A stretch of 9,742 nt of DNA. It comes from Chloroflexota bacterium (GTDB lineage Bacteria; Chloroflexota; Limnocylindria; Limnocylindrales; CSP1-4). Location of the stretch: positions 1-9,742 of the forward strand of contig JANYAA010000439.1 in NCBI GenBank assembly GCA_025355255.1. The letters are read 5' to 3'. Under the pieces are notes generated by a model. The model searched no databases. It had not been told where the DNA came from and was given only the letters and a program-made list of their open reading frames with translations. Made by a program: the position numbers and the translations under genes. Every line of letters starts with the position of its first letter. The first letter of the stretch is position 1. Shown here in pieces: positions 1 through 5,663 of this stretch.

Positions 1-173
1 CCGTCATGCTCCGCAATCGCGTCGGCGATCCGCCGGGCAAGGGGCACGCCGCGGCGCTGGATGCCGACGAGGGCAAGCCCGTCGGTCCCGCCGTGCTTCT
101 CGATGATCTCGTGGGAAATGCGGATCACCGCCCGCCGAGCATCCTCGGCGGCCATGATCCGGCGGCCGGTCAT
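1..173 (-). CDS. pyrR: PyrR, pyrimidine operon regulator / uracil phosphoribosyltransferase (3' part beyond window)
   Basis: Only the first 57 codons are visible; the reading frame runs off the window edge. The N-terminus reads RRIMAAEDARRAVIRISHEI, then (residues 35-51) LALVGIQRRGVPLARRI. This matches the start of PyrR, where a Met-Asp/Glu-rich helix and the R-I-x-H-E-I-I-E stretch are followed by the V-G-I-x-x-R-G-V-x-L-A-x-R-I strand-loop. The catalytic PRPP loop lies outside the window. PyrR family members bind a conserved RNA stem-loop in pyr mRNA when UMP/UTP is high, and many also convert uracil plus PRPP to UMP. I chose ATG 173 because it gives a normal-length N-terminus; an in-frame GTG at 182 and ATG at 155 are alternatives. 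No Shine-Dalgarno sits at the usual distance from ATG 173: the strong one at 205-212 is about 31 bases upstream, which suggests coupling to the small ORF in between. The family call is firm; enzymatic activity cannot be judged. Confidence 0.92.
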   Translation of the reverse strand, partial: MTGRRIMAAEDARRAVIRISHEIIEKHGGTDGLALVGIQRRGVPLARRIADAIAEHD

Positions 174-196
174 CGGCTGCACCTGGGGCGTCGCAC
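170..196 (-). CDS. possible 8-codon Arg-rich leader ORF overlapping the pyrR start
   Basis: GTG at 196-194 is followed by seven sense codons and TGA at 172-170, encoding (f)M-R-R-P-R-C-S-R. The TGA overlaps the pyrR ATG as ATGA. The GTG lies 8 bases from a near-perfect Shine-Dalgarno (AAGGAGGA, 212-205), an ideal distance, whereas pyrR itself is too far from it. Four of the eight codons are Arg (CGA, CGC, AGG, CGA). The arrangement fits translational coupling: ribosomes load at the strong site, read the leader and restart at pyrR. This is inference from geometry. Arg codons are common by chance in GC-rich DNA, and the ORF is too short for coding statistics. Confidence 0.35.
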   Translation of the reverse strand: MRRPRCSR

Positions 197-204
197 GGGG
201 CGTG

Positions 205-212
205 TCCTCCTT
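205..212 (-). promoter_or_regulatory. strong Shine-Dalgarno (AAGGAGGA) of the pyr leader
   Basis: AAGGAGGA on the minus strand is nearly a full anti-16S complement. It begins directly after the second PyrR-loop-like repeat (ends at 213), so a protein bound there, or a stable hairpin, would block ribosome loading. It serves GTG 196 (8-base spacing) rather than pyrR ATG 173 (about 31 bases). Confidence 0.7.
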
Positions 213-250
213 CCCGGCCTCACGGGGCCACCCGGCCTCACGGGACCGGC
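213..250 (-). promoter_or_regulatory. tandem PyrR-binding-loop-like RNA elements in the pyrR leader
   Basis: The 14-base sequence CCCGTGAGGCCGGG occurs twice on the minus strand, at 244-231 and 226-213, with 4 bases between (18-base period). Each copy can fold with CCC pairing to GGG around a GUGAGGCC loop, and the first can extend with outer GCC/GGC (250-248 and 229-227). The purine-rich GUGAGGC segment preceded by UCC resembles the conserved PyrR binding loop as I remember it (UCC-x-G-x-GAGG-C/U). In Bacillus such loops act as anti-antiterminators; in mycobacteria a single loop next to the ribosome binding site represses translation. Here the second copy touches the Shine-Dalgarno and no terminator is visible, so translational repression is the better fit. 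Two copies are unusual. An Rfam PyrR-element (RF00515) search would test the call. Confidence 0.6.
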
Positions 251-266
251 GCGGAAATCGAGGGAT

Positions 267-272
267 AGTCTA
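267..272 (-). promoter_or_regulatory. weak candidate -10 element for the pyrR transcript
   Basis: TAGACT on the minus strand (272-267) fits the TAnnnT pattern of a housekeeping -10 box and would start transcription near 260, just before the tandem PyrR-loop repeats. No convincing -35 hexamer lies 16-18 bases upstream (GGGCCA at 295-290), so this is only a plausible site. Confidence 0.2.
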
Positions 273-313
273 CCGCGCAGCCGAGACGATGGCCCAGCCG
301 ACGAGTGCCCGAT

Positions 314-874
314 CTAGTAGATCCAGACCGTGACCCACGCGGTGCCAGCCCACGAGCCGCAGCCGCAGATCTTGAAGAAGTCCGGGCGGTACATGTCCAC
401 GACGCGGATCTTCTTCATGGGTCCGTAGTCGTTGACCACCCGCTCGATGCAGCCGCTGCTGCCGCAGATGACGACGGTCGTGCCGCGCGGGAGGCGCATC
501 GCGGTGGTGCCGTTGTCGTAGAACGTGGCCCAGCCCACGAGGGTGAGCCGCGGCGTCCTCCACTGGTGGCCAGAGTCCTGCGAGGGGATCGCCTTCGATG
601 ACTTGGCACTGGGCGGCGTGGGGCCCGCGACCGGCTCTTCGAGCACGGTGGTGTCGTCAAGGAACCCGGCCGATCGCGCCGCTGCGTCAAGCGCGGTGGC
701 AGGCGCCGCGTCCTCGAGCGCTGGAATTGCGGGACCCAGGAGAGCGGTGAACGCTGCGGCGCCGAGGTCGTCGGGGCGTGACGGTGTCCGCGACCCCGCA
801 GGGCCGGGCAGGCCGACGAGGGCGACGACGGCGATGAGCGCCGATGCCGCGACCACAAGTCTGCGTCGCATCAC
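314..874 (-). CDS. secreted RlpA-like double-psi beta-barrel protein
   Basis: The 186-residue product has a signal peptide (Arg-rich n-region, hydrophobic residues 6-24). A low-complexity Ala/Pro/Ser-rich linker runs to about residue 110, followed by a C-terminal double-psi beta-barrel (113-186). Visible barrel hallmarks are G-W-A-T-F-Y at 114-119, the L-P-x-G-T-T-V strand near 128-135, V-N-D-Y-G-P at 147-152 (the V-N-D-x-G-P signature of RlpA-type barrels) and V-V-D at 158-160. The TANGE segment typical of catalytic RlpA lytic transglycosylases is missing, so it may bind rather than cleave peptidoglycan glycan. Cys137, Cys142, Cys170 and Cys172 could form disulfides outside the membrane. The start is GTG 874 or ATG 871; neither has a Shine-Dalgarno, but TACTCT (885-880) lies about 6 bases ahead, as in leaderless transcripts. 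It follows the anti-sigma gene by 54 bases and may share its transcript. Confidence 0.8.
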   Translation of the reverse strand: MMRRRLVVAASALIAVVALVGLPGPAGSRTPSRPDDLGAAAFTALLGPAIPALEDAAPATALDAAARSAGFLDDTTVLEEPVAGPTPPSAKSSKAIPSQDSGHQWRTPRLTLVGWATFYDNGTTAMRLPRGTTVVICGSSGCIERVVNDYGPMKKIRVVDMYRPDFFKICGCGSWAGTAWVTVWIY

Positions 875-896
875 GCTCGAGAGTAGCGCATGCCGT

Positions 897-909
897 TGGG
901 GAAACCCCA
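897..909 (-). terminator. small perfect hairpin after the anti-sigma gene, weak terminator candidate
   Basis: TGGGG and CCCCA form a perfect 5-base-pair inverted repeat around a 3-base loop, 20 bases past the anti-sigma stop and before the DPBB gene. No U-run follows on the minus strand, so it is at best a pause site. The DPBB gene could be co-transcribed through it. Confidence 0.2.
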
Positions 910-928
910 GGGCGACCCGCCTGTACGG

Positions 929-3076
929 TCAGGGGACGATCATCGCCCCGGCGGCCGCCGGCAGTTCCAGCCTGCCAATCGCGTCACCGGACCAAGCCAC
1001 CACCTGCAGCAGGAGCTCGCCGGCGGCGGGGCGCGACGTCCAGGCAAGGCGGCCCGTGCGGAGCGAGAACCCGCCATCGGCAGGCGCTGCGTCAAGCATC
1101 GGGTGCTCCAGATCAGCCAGGCGCGTCTCCGGGCTCACGCGGTAGAGGCTCAGGCGCCCAGCGGACGTCGGGGCGGGGGTGCCAGTGGCGGCGGACTCGG
1201 CGGGCAGCGAGGCGACGGGCTGGTCGGACGCGATCGGATCGCCCGAGCGGGCGGTCAGGCCATCGACGCTGATGTGCGACACATCGGGCGCCTGCGCCAG
1301 CGTTGCGGACGGCGTAGCGGGCGGCGAGGCGCGCGGTGCGTCCGAGGCACCAGCCGATGCAACCGGTGCCCCCGACGCGGTAGCCCCGGGCTGCGCACTG
1401 GAGCCGGCCGTGGCGGCGGCGGCCGCGCCGAGCGTCCAGACGGCCATCGCGGTGCCGGTCTCGTCCCAGCGGACAGACCACGCCGTGAGCGAGCCATGCG
1501 TCAGCACCTGAACGCCCTCGGGCGGGCTGCTCGGGGACGGCGAGGCGCTGGCGCCCACCCCAACACTCGGCGCGGCAGTTGGCGCGGCCTGCGCTGGCTT
1601 GCTGGTTGGGGCGGCTGCCGATGGCGCAGTGGACGCTGAGGGCGTTGTGGACGGAGGCGGCGCGCTCATCGTGACTGCTGCGCCGGTGGGAGCGGGCAGG
1701 CTCTCCCCTGTGGAGGACTGGGCGGGCGGCGTGCGCGATGCCGATGACGTGGGCTCCGGGGTGGGCTGCACCGAACCTGCGCCAGCACCCGCCGGCCACT
1801 TGCCGATGACGAGGCTGCCGCGGTTGGGGACCCAGTCACCCGTGTCATTGCGCTTCAGCGTGCCGGCCCACCAGGCGCTAACGGTGCCCGTGGGGTCCAC
1901 CACCGGCAGCCAGGCAGCGCCGATGGCGACCGGCGTCTCGGCCCCGGTTGCAGGATTGAGGAGCGTCGTCGCGGGCGTCCCGTCGGCAACGCGGCTGACG
2001 AGGATCCCGGCGGTGGTCCAGGACGCGAACTGCGCGCCGTGGTCCGTGGTGAGCGCGCGGGCGACGGCGTCGCCGCTGGTCCACAGATACACATCCGGGC
2101 CTGCGGAGCCGTCCGCCGGTCGCGCGGAGAAGGCAACCTGCGTCCCGTCCGGCGAATATGCAGCCGGGCCCACCACCACAACGTTACTGGCGATCTCAAG
2201 GACGCCGCCGGGCTCGGGGCTCACCGGGATGGAGGGCGACGAGGTCGGGCTGGCGGACAGATCGGGCGTGGCGGACGGCGAGGCCGTGGCGTCCGGGGTG
2301 GTGCTGGCGTGGGCGGGCGTGCTCGTGGCCACCACAACCGGGCTTGCGGGGAACGGCGACATCCTGGTGCTTGCGGACGGCACCGGCGTGGGGATCCCCA
2401 CGGGGAGCACGTAGACGCCCTGCGTGCCGTTGCTGGATGCGACAACAACCAGCCGATCGCGATGCGGCGACATGCTTGCGTTCAGGCTGCCCTTGCCAAC
2501 GCCGCCCACGCTCGTCACGGCGAAGGTGCGGGTGACCCCGCACTCGGAGCTGCCCACGGGGCACACGGCGTTGACCGGGCGGGACAGGATCTGGACCGAC
2601 CCGTCCTCGCTGCGGCTCAGCACCTGGACGTCGGCCGCAGCGGTGATCGCGATGGGTGTGGGCATGGCGGCCGTGCTCTGCGGGAGGAGCGATGTCCCAT
2701 TGAAGAGCCCGGCGCCTACCGCAATCGCCACCACCAGCAGCGCGGCGAGCGGGGCAAAGGCGCCGAGCGGGAGGCGTCCGGCGAACGTTCGACGCGGCGA
2801 AGGGCTTGGCCGTGGGCGGCGGGCAGCCTCAGCCTCAATCTGCGAGGCGGTGCGCGCCCACAGGTTGCGGGGCGGCTCCATCGCAGCGCCGCGCAGCGAG
2901 CGGAGCGCATTGCGCCCGTCGGCATACTCGGCGGCCACGGATCGGCAGGCGTCGCATGGGGACAGGTGCGCCGCAAGCCACGCGGCATCGGCTGCAGGCA
3001 GCGCCTCATCCAGCGCCAGCGCCGCAAGTTGTCGGGCCCGCTCGTGCTCTCGGCCCACCGGGGGACGGCGGCTCAT
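929..3076 (-). CDS. membrane anti-sigma factor with zinc-finger domain and long Pro/Ser/Thr/Ala-rich beta-propeller-like exterior
   Basis: A 715-residue product. Residues 10-60 hold a zf-HC2/ZAS-type anti-sigma domain with H37-x3-C41-x2-C44 in the usual H-L-x-x-C-x-x-C setting. One hydrophobic segment (about 104-125) crosses the membrane, leaving the zinc domain in the cytoplasm. Outside, short beta-rich blocks such as A-Y-S-P-D-G-T-Q-V-A-F-S (306-317) and S-V-R-W-D-E-T-G-T-A-M-A-V-W (534-547) look like TolB/WD40-type propeller blades. They are separated by low-complexity linkers rich in Ala, Pro, Ser and Thr (about 228-290, 430-520, 550-640). ZAS proteins hold an ECF sigma factor inactive until a signal releases it. 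The ATG overlaps the sigma stop (ATGA, 3073-3076), giving translational coupling and paired stoichiometry. Typical anti-sigma factors are about 200-300 residues, so this one is unusually long. The sensed signal is unknown. Confidence 0.85.
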   Translation of the reverse strand: MSRRPPVGREHERARQLAALALDEALPAADAAWLAAHLSPCDACRSVAAEYADGRNALRSLRGAAMEPPRNLWARTASQIEAEAARRPRPSPSPRRTFAGRLPLGAFAPLAALLVVAIAVGAGLFNGTSLLPQSTAAMPTPIAITAAADVQVLSRSEDGSVQILSRPVNAVCPVGSSECGVTRTFAVTSVGGVGKGSLNASMSPHRDRLVVVASSNGTQGVYVLPVGIPTPVPSASTRMSPFPASPVVVATSTPAHASTTPDATASPSATPDLSASPTSSPSIPVSPEPGGVLEIASNVVVVGPAAYSPDGTQVAFSARPADGSAGPDVYLWTSGDAVARALTTDHGAQFASWTTAGILVSRVADGTPATTLLNPATGAETPVAIGAAWLPVVDPTGTVSAWWAGTLKRNDTGDWVPNRGSLVIGKWPAGAGAGSVQPTPEPTSSASRTPPAQSSTGESLPAPTGAAVTMSAPPPSTTPSASTAPSAAAPTSKPAQAAPTAAPSVGVGASASPSPSSPPEGVQVLTHGSLTAWSVRWDETGTAMAVWTLGAAAAATAGSSAQPGATASGAPVASAGASDAPRASPPATPSATLAQAPDVSHISVDGLTARSGDPIASDQPVASLPAESAATGTPAPTSAGRLSLYRVSPETRLADLEHPMLDAAPADGGFSLRTGRLAWTSRPAAGELLLQVVAWSGDAIGRLELPAAAGAMIVP

Positions 3077-3720
3077 GGCCGCGACTCGGGACGGACAGCG
3101 CGCTCGCGTGCGGCGCGCTCGCGTGCAGCGTCTTCGGCGACCTCGGCGGCACGCTCCTCAGCCAGCGCCAGACGCAGGCTCTCGCGCGCCCGGGTGAGCA
3201 GCGCACGGGCGGCCACATGGGAGACGCCCAGCACGGCGGCCAACTGAAGGCCGGTCATGTCGTGGAGTTCGGAGAGCAGCAGGGCGGCGCGCTGGCGCTC
3301 GGGGATCTTCTCAAGCGCCCGCTGAAGGTCGCCGGAGAGCCGGTTGTCCATCGCGAGGTGCTCGGCAGACGGCGCGGAGTTGCGCGCCTCGCCCACGAGC
3401 GGCACAAAGCGGACGATGCGGCGTCGGCGGAGGTCGTCAAGCGCCACGCGATGGGCGATCTGGTACAGCCAGGCGCGGGCGTTCTCGGGCTTCTCGAGCG
3501 AGTCGTAGGCGCGGTACGCCTTGACGAACGCGTCCTGCGTGAGGTCGGCGGCCAGATCTGGGTCGCGCAGCATCCGCAGGAGATACGCGTAGATCTCGTT
3601 CTGGTGCTTGGCGAACAGCTCCTCGACAAAGCGATACGCCTCGTCGCGGTCCCAAGCGGCGGTCACGGCACGACCGCCCGGGATGATCCGCTGTCCGAAT
3701 TCGATTGGGTCCGCGACCAC
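3073..3720 (-). CDS. ECF-type RNA polymerase sigma factor
   Basis: A 215-residue sigma-70 family ECF factor. Region 2 covers about residues 34-102: Y-A-Y-L-L-R-M-L-R-D then D-L-A-A-D-L-T-Q-D-A-F-V-K-A-Y (core binding), W-L-Y-Q-I-A-H-R-V (84-92) and D-D-L-R-R-R-R (95-101) for -10 recognition. Region 4 covers about 132-185, with I-P-E-R-Q-R-A-A-L-L-L and the helix-turn-helix G-L-Q-L-A-A-V-L-G-V-S-H-V-A-A-R-A-L-L-T-R-A-R. The region between is short, as expected for ECF factors. The tail (186-215) is a charged Ala/Glu/Arg helix. GTG 3720 is favoured because GGAG lies 5 bases upstream; a GTG at codon 19 would also spare region 2. It is coupled by ATGA to the anti-sigma gene and probably directs RNA polymerase to an envelope or extracytoplasmic regulon. 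Confidence 0.92.
   Translation of the reverse strand: MVADPIEFGQRIIPGGRAVTAAWDRDEAYRFVEELFAKHQNEIYAYLLRMLRDPDLAADLTQDAFVKAYRAYDSLEKPENARAWLYQIAHRVALDDLRRRRIVRFVPLVGEARNSAPSAEHLAMDNRLSGDLQRALEKIPERQRAALLLSELHDMTGLQLAAVLGVSHVAARALLTRARESLRLALAEERAAEVAEDAARERAARERAVRPESRP
3098..3126 (-). repeat. 14-base tandem direct repeat in the 3' end of the sigma gene
   Basis: GCGCGCTCGCGTGC (plus strand) occurs at 3098-3111 and 3113-3126, a 15-base period that keeps the frame and encodes a doubled Ala-Arg-Glu-Arg-Ala unit in the charged tail of the sigma factor. It looks like an in-frame slippage duplication outside the conserved domains. Confidence 0.6.
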
Positions 3721-3870
3721 GAAGACTCCGCTGATGCCGGATAGGTGACCGGGCCGCGGCGGCGGTCGGCTGCTTGCCGGTTCCGGGCGGTTGTGACGTC
3801 GCGCGGCAGCGTCATGTGACGCGGCCCCCCTGCCCCACTCATCGGATGGACCGCACCGGTCGGCGCCGCC
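3721..3870. other. intergenic region with TGACG/CGTCA motifs upstream of the sigma operon
   Basis: 150 bases between the GalT-like stop and the sigma start. An inverted repeat GCGTCA-TG-TGACGC sits at 3809-3822, and TGACGTC at 3794-3800 adds another half-site. These could bind a regulator of the sigma operon or act as a hairpin. A GGAAC (minus strand, 3784-3780) resembles the -35 core of many ECF-dependent promoters, but I found no matching CGTC -10 at 16-17 bases, so autoregulation is not shown. A 5-base-pair hairpin (3849-3861) lies after the GalT-like stop without a U-run. Confidence 0.4.
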
Positions 3871-4875
3871 TCACCGGTCCGGGTGCTCCACCGGGGGATC
3901 GGCCACGCCGCCCGCCCGCAGCTGCTCCACCGCGTCATCGGGGGAAACGGGGTTTACCGGGAGGCCGGTGCCGAGCTCCAGACCCGCGATCTCGCGGAGG
4001 CGGGGGTGGATCTCCCAGTGCCAGTGGTACGTGGCGTCAACCTGCTCGAGCAGGGGCGACGTGTGGAGGACGAGGTTGTAGGGCGGGCCATCGAGCGCGG
4101 CTGAGAGGCGGGCGAGCACCTGGCGCAGCGCCTCGGCCGTGGCGACGATGTCGCGGTTGTCCGCACGCGAGAAGTCCGCGTCGTGGCGGCGCGGGACCAC
4201 CCAGACCTCAAACGCCGAGCGGCTGGCGTACGGAGCGAAGGCAACCGCGTGATCATCCTGGTAGAGCATGCGGCCCGGCCGGCGCGTCTCCTCGCGGACG
4301 AGACGGCAGTAGGCGCAGACGCCCTCGCGGATCAGGTAGCGCGCGGCGCCGCCAAGCTCCTCGGCCACGCGGTGCGGGATCTGGGGCAGGTCGTACAGGT
4401 CCAGACAGAGGTGGTTGGTGCGAGCGCCGGCCTGCTCCCCCCAGTTCTGCAGGACCTGGACGTAGGCGGTGGCCCCGGCGCGGCGAGCGGCGCCGATCTC
4501 GTCGCGCGCTCGGGCGAGCAGCTCCTCGATGACGGCGCTGCCGACCGCGTGCAGCGGCCGATGCTCATGGGGCGGCGCCACGACGGTGCGCCAGGAGCCC
4601 GCTGCTCGTGCATCGTCGAGCGTGACCCGGGCGATAGCGCCCTCCTTCGCCCTCGACTCCTCCTCGGTCCCGGCGACCGTAAACGCGAAGTCCTTCAGGA
4701 CGCGGACGCGGATGCCGTCACCGGCGGGGATGCGGCAGTTGAAGCAGTCGCCCTTGTCGGCGATCTGGCCGGCGGGGCGCGCGAACCGCTCGCGATTGAA
4801 GGTCCGGTCGATGACGGTGGCCACCCACCAGCCCGTGATGGCGTCCTTGCGCAGCTCGAACAGGCCGGCGCTCAT
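3871..4875 (-). CDS. galactose-1-phosphate uridylyltransferase (GalT)-family protein with altered active-site motif
   Basis: The 334-residue length and architecture fit GalT: two HIT-like halves. Visible marks are C44-x2-C47 and P-H-E-H (102-105) as likely zinc ligands, V-Q-V-L-Q-N-W-G near 139-146, F-E-V-W-V-V-P-R-R-H (222-231), a second C187-x2-C190, and Y-H-W-H-W-E-I-H-P-R (283-292) followed by G-x-E-L-G-T-G-x-P-V-N. GalT transfers UMP between glucose-1-P and galactose-1-P through a His-Pro-His-x-Gln motif. Here that position reads H155-L-C157-L-D159, so the nucleophilic His is replaced by Cys and the Gln by Asp, while the zinc-binding His is kept. Either the chemistry differs or the protein has another nucleotidyl-transfer or hydrolase role. 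Its ATG overlaps the lipB stop (ATGA), so it is expressed with lipB rather than with Leloir-pathway genes. The family call is firm, the substrate is not. Confidence 0.8.
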   Translation of the reverse strand: MSAGLFELRKDAITGWWVATVIDRTFNRERFARPAGQIADKGDCFNCRIPAGDGIRVRVLKDFAFTVAGTEEESRAKEGAIARVTLDDARAAGSWRTVVAPPHEHRPLHAVGSAVIEELLARARDEIGAARRAGATAYVQVLQNWGEQAGARTNHLCLDLYDLPQIPHRVAEELGGAARYLIREGVCAYCRLVREETRRPGRMLYQDDHAVAFAPYASRSAFEVWVVPRRHDADFSRADNRDIVATAEALRQVLARLSAALDGPPYNLVLHTSPLLEQVDATYHWHWEIHPRLREIAGLELGTGLPVNPVSPDDAVEQLRAGGVADPPVEHPDR

Positions 4876-5663
4876 CGGGCGGCCTCAACCGGTTCGGCTT
4901 CTTCGGCTGCGACGAGCATCGCCTCCAGCGCGGCCAGCTCGGCGGCGGTGTCGACGTTGTCGTCAGCATGCACGGGGGCGGCCAGGTCCGTTTCGAATGC
5001 CGCGGCAAGCACCGGGGCGAACGCCGCAGCGGCCGCAGCAACGCTGGCAAGCGACGGCGACTCAGCGCGGCGACCGGTTTCGGCGGCGATCGACGTGGAG
5101 CGGAGACCGGGCAACCCGCACGGATCGATGAGGGCGAAGTCTGCCAGGTTGACGGTGACGTTGAGCGCAATCCCGTGGTACGCCACGCCGCGCTCAATCC
5201 GAACGCCGAGGGCGCCGATCTTGCGGGGCAGCGGCCCGTCGCCATCCACCCAGCAGCCGGGATGGCCGTCACGCCGGCCGGCCATGACGCCGTGGGCGGC
5301 GCAGGTCTGGGCCATCGCGGCCTCCAGCGCGCGGACGTATGGGCGCAGGAGGAGGCCGCGATCGTTGAGGTGGACAACCGGGTAGGCCACCAGTTGTCCA
5401 GGACCGTGGTAGGTGACCTCGCCGCCGCGCTCAACACGGAGGACCTCGATCCCGCGCTCCTCCAGGAGTCCGGGCGGCGCGAGGACGTGCATATCGTCCG
5501 CCTGGCGTCCCAGCGTGAGCACGGCGGGGTGCTCCAGGAGCAGCAGCTGGTCGCCAATGCGGCCGTCCGCCCGGGCTCGGGCCAGCCGCCGCTGAAGGTC
5601 CCATGCCGTGCGGTACGGGACCCGCCCCAGCCAGTGCGCGACGAGCGGCTCCATGCTGCGCAC
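4872..5663 (-). CDS. lipB: LipB, octanoyl-[acyl-carrier-protein]:protein N-octanoyltransferase
   Basis: LipB moves octanoate from acyl carrier protein to the lipoyl domains of 2-oxoacid dehydrogenases and GcvH, the first step of de novo lipoylation in the cytoplasm. Visible signatures are R79-G-G-E-V-T-Y-H-G-P-G-Q90, K148-I-G-A-L-G-V with the catalytic Lys148, A-Y-H-G-I-A-L-N (161-168) and D180-P-C182-G with the acyl-carrying Cys182. All key residues are present, so it should be active. After the catalytic core there is an acidic Ala/Glu-rich helical tail (about 225-263) beyond the usual end. The start is GTG 5663 or ATG 5654; neither has a clear Shine-Dalgarno, and TATCGT lies 7 bases before the ATG, so a leaderless message from ATG 5654 is possible. 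No lipA is in the window. Downstream it is coupled to the GalT-like gene. Confidence 0.95.
   Translation of the reverse strand: MRSMEPLVAHWLGRVPYRTAWDLQRRLARARADGRIGDQLLLLEHPAVLTLGRQADDMHVLAPPGLLEERGIEVLRVERGGEVTYHGPGQLVAYPVVHLNDRGLLLRPYVRALEAAMAQTCAAHGVMAGRRDGHPGCWVDGDGPLPRKIGALGVRIERGVAYHGIALNVTVNLADFALIDPCGLPGLRSTSIAAETGRRAESPSLASVAAAAAAFAPVLAAAFETDLAAPVHADDNVDTAAELAALEAMLVAAEEAEPVEAAR

Noticed and set aside
6..333. Plus-strand ORFs opposite the pyrR start and its leader.
   Set aside because: They are antisense to recognisable PyrR codons and have Pro/Arg/Gly-rich composition without a domain.
3747..3784. ECF-type autoregulatory promoter (GGAAC at minus 3784-3780) ahead of the sigma gene.
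   Set aside because: No CGTC-like -10 at 16-17 bases; the nearest GGTC is too far, so autoregulation is not supported by sequence alone.
3774..5385. Long plus-strand frames opposite the GalT-like gene and lipB.
   Set aside because: The minus strand carries clear family motifs; the plus frames are low-complexity shadows produced by GC-rich codon use.
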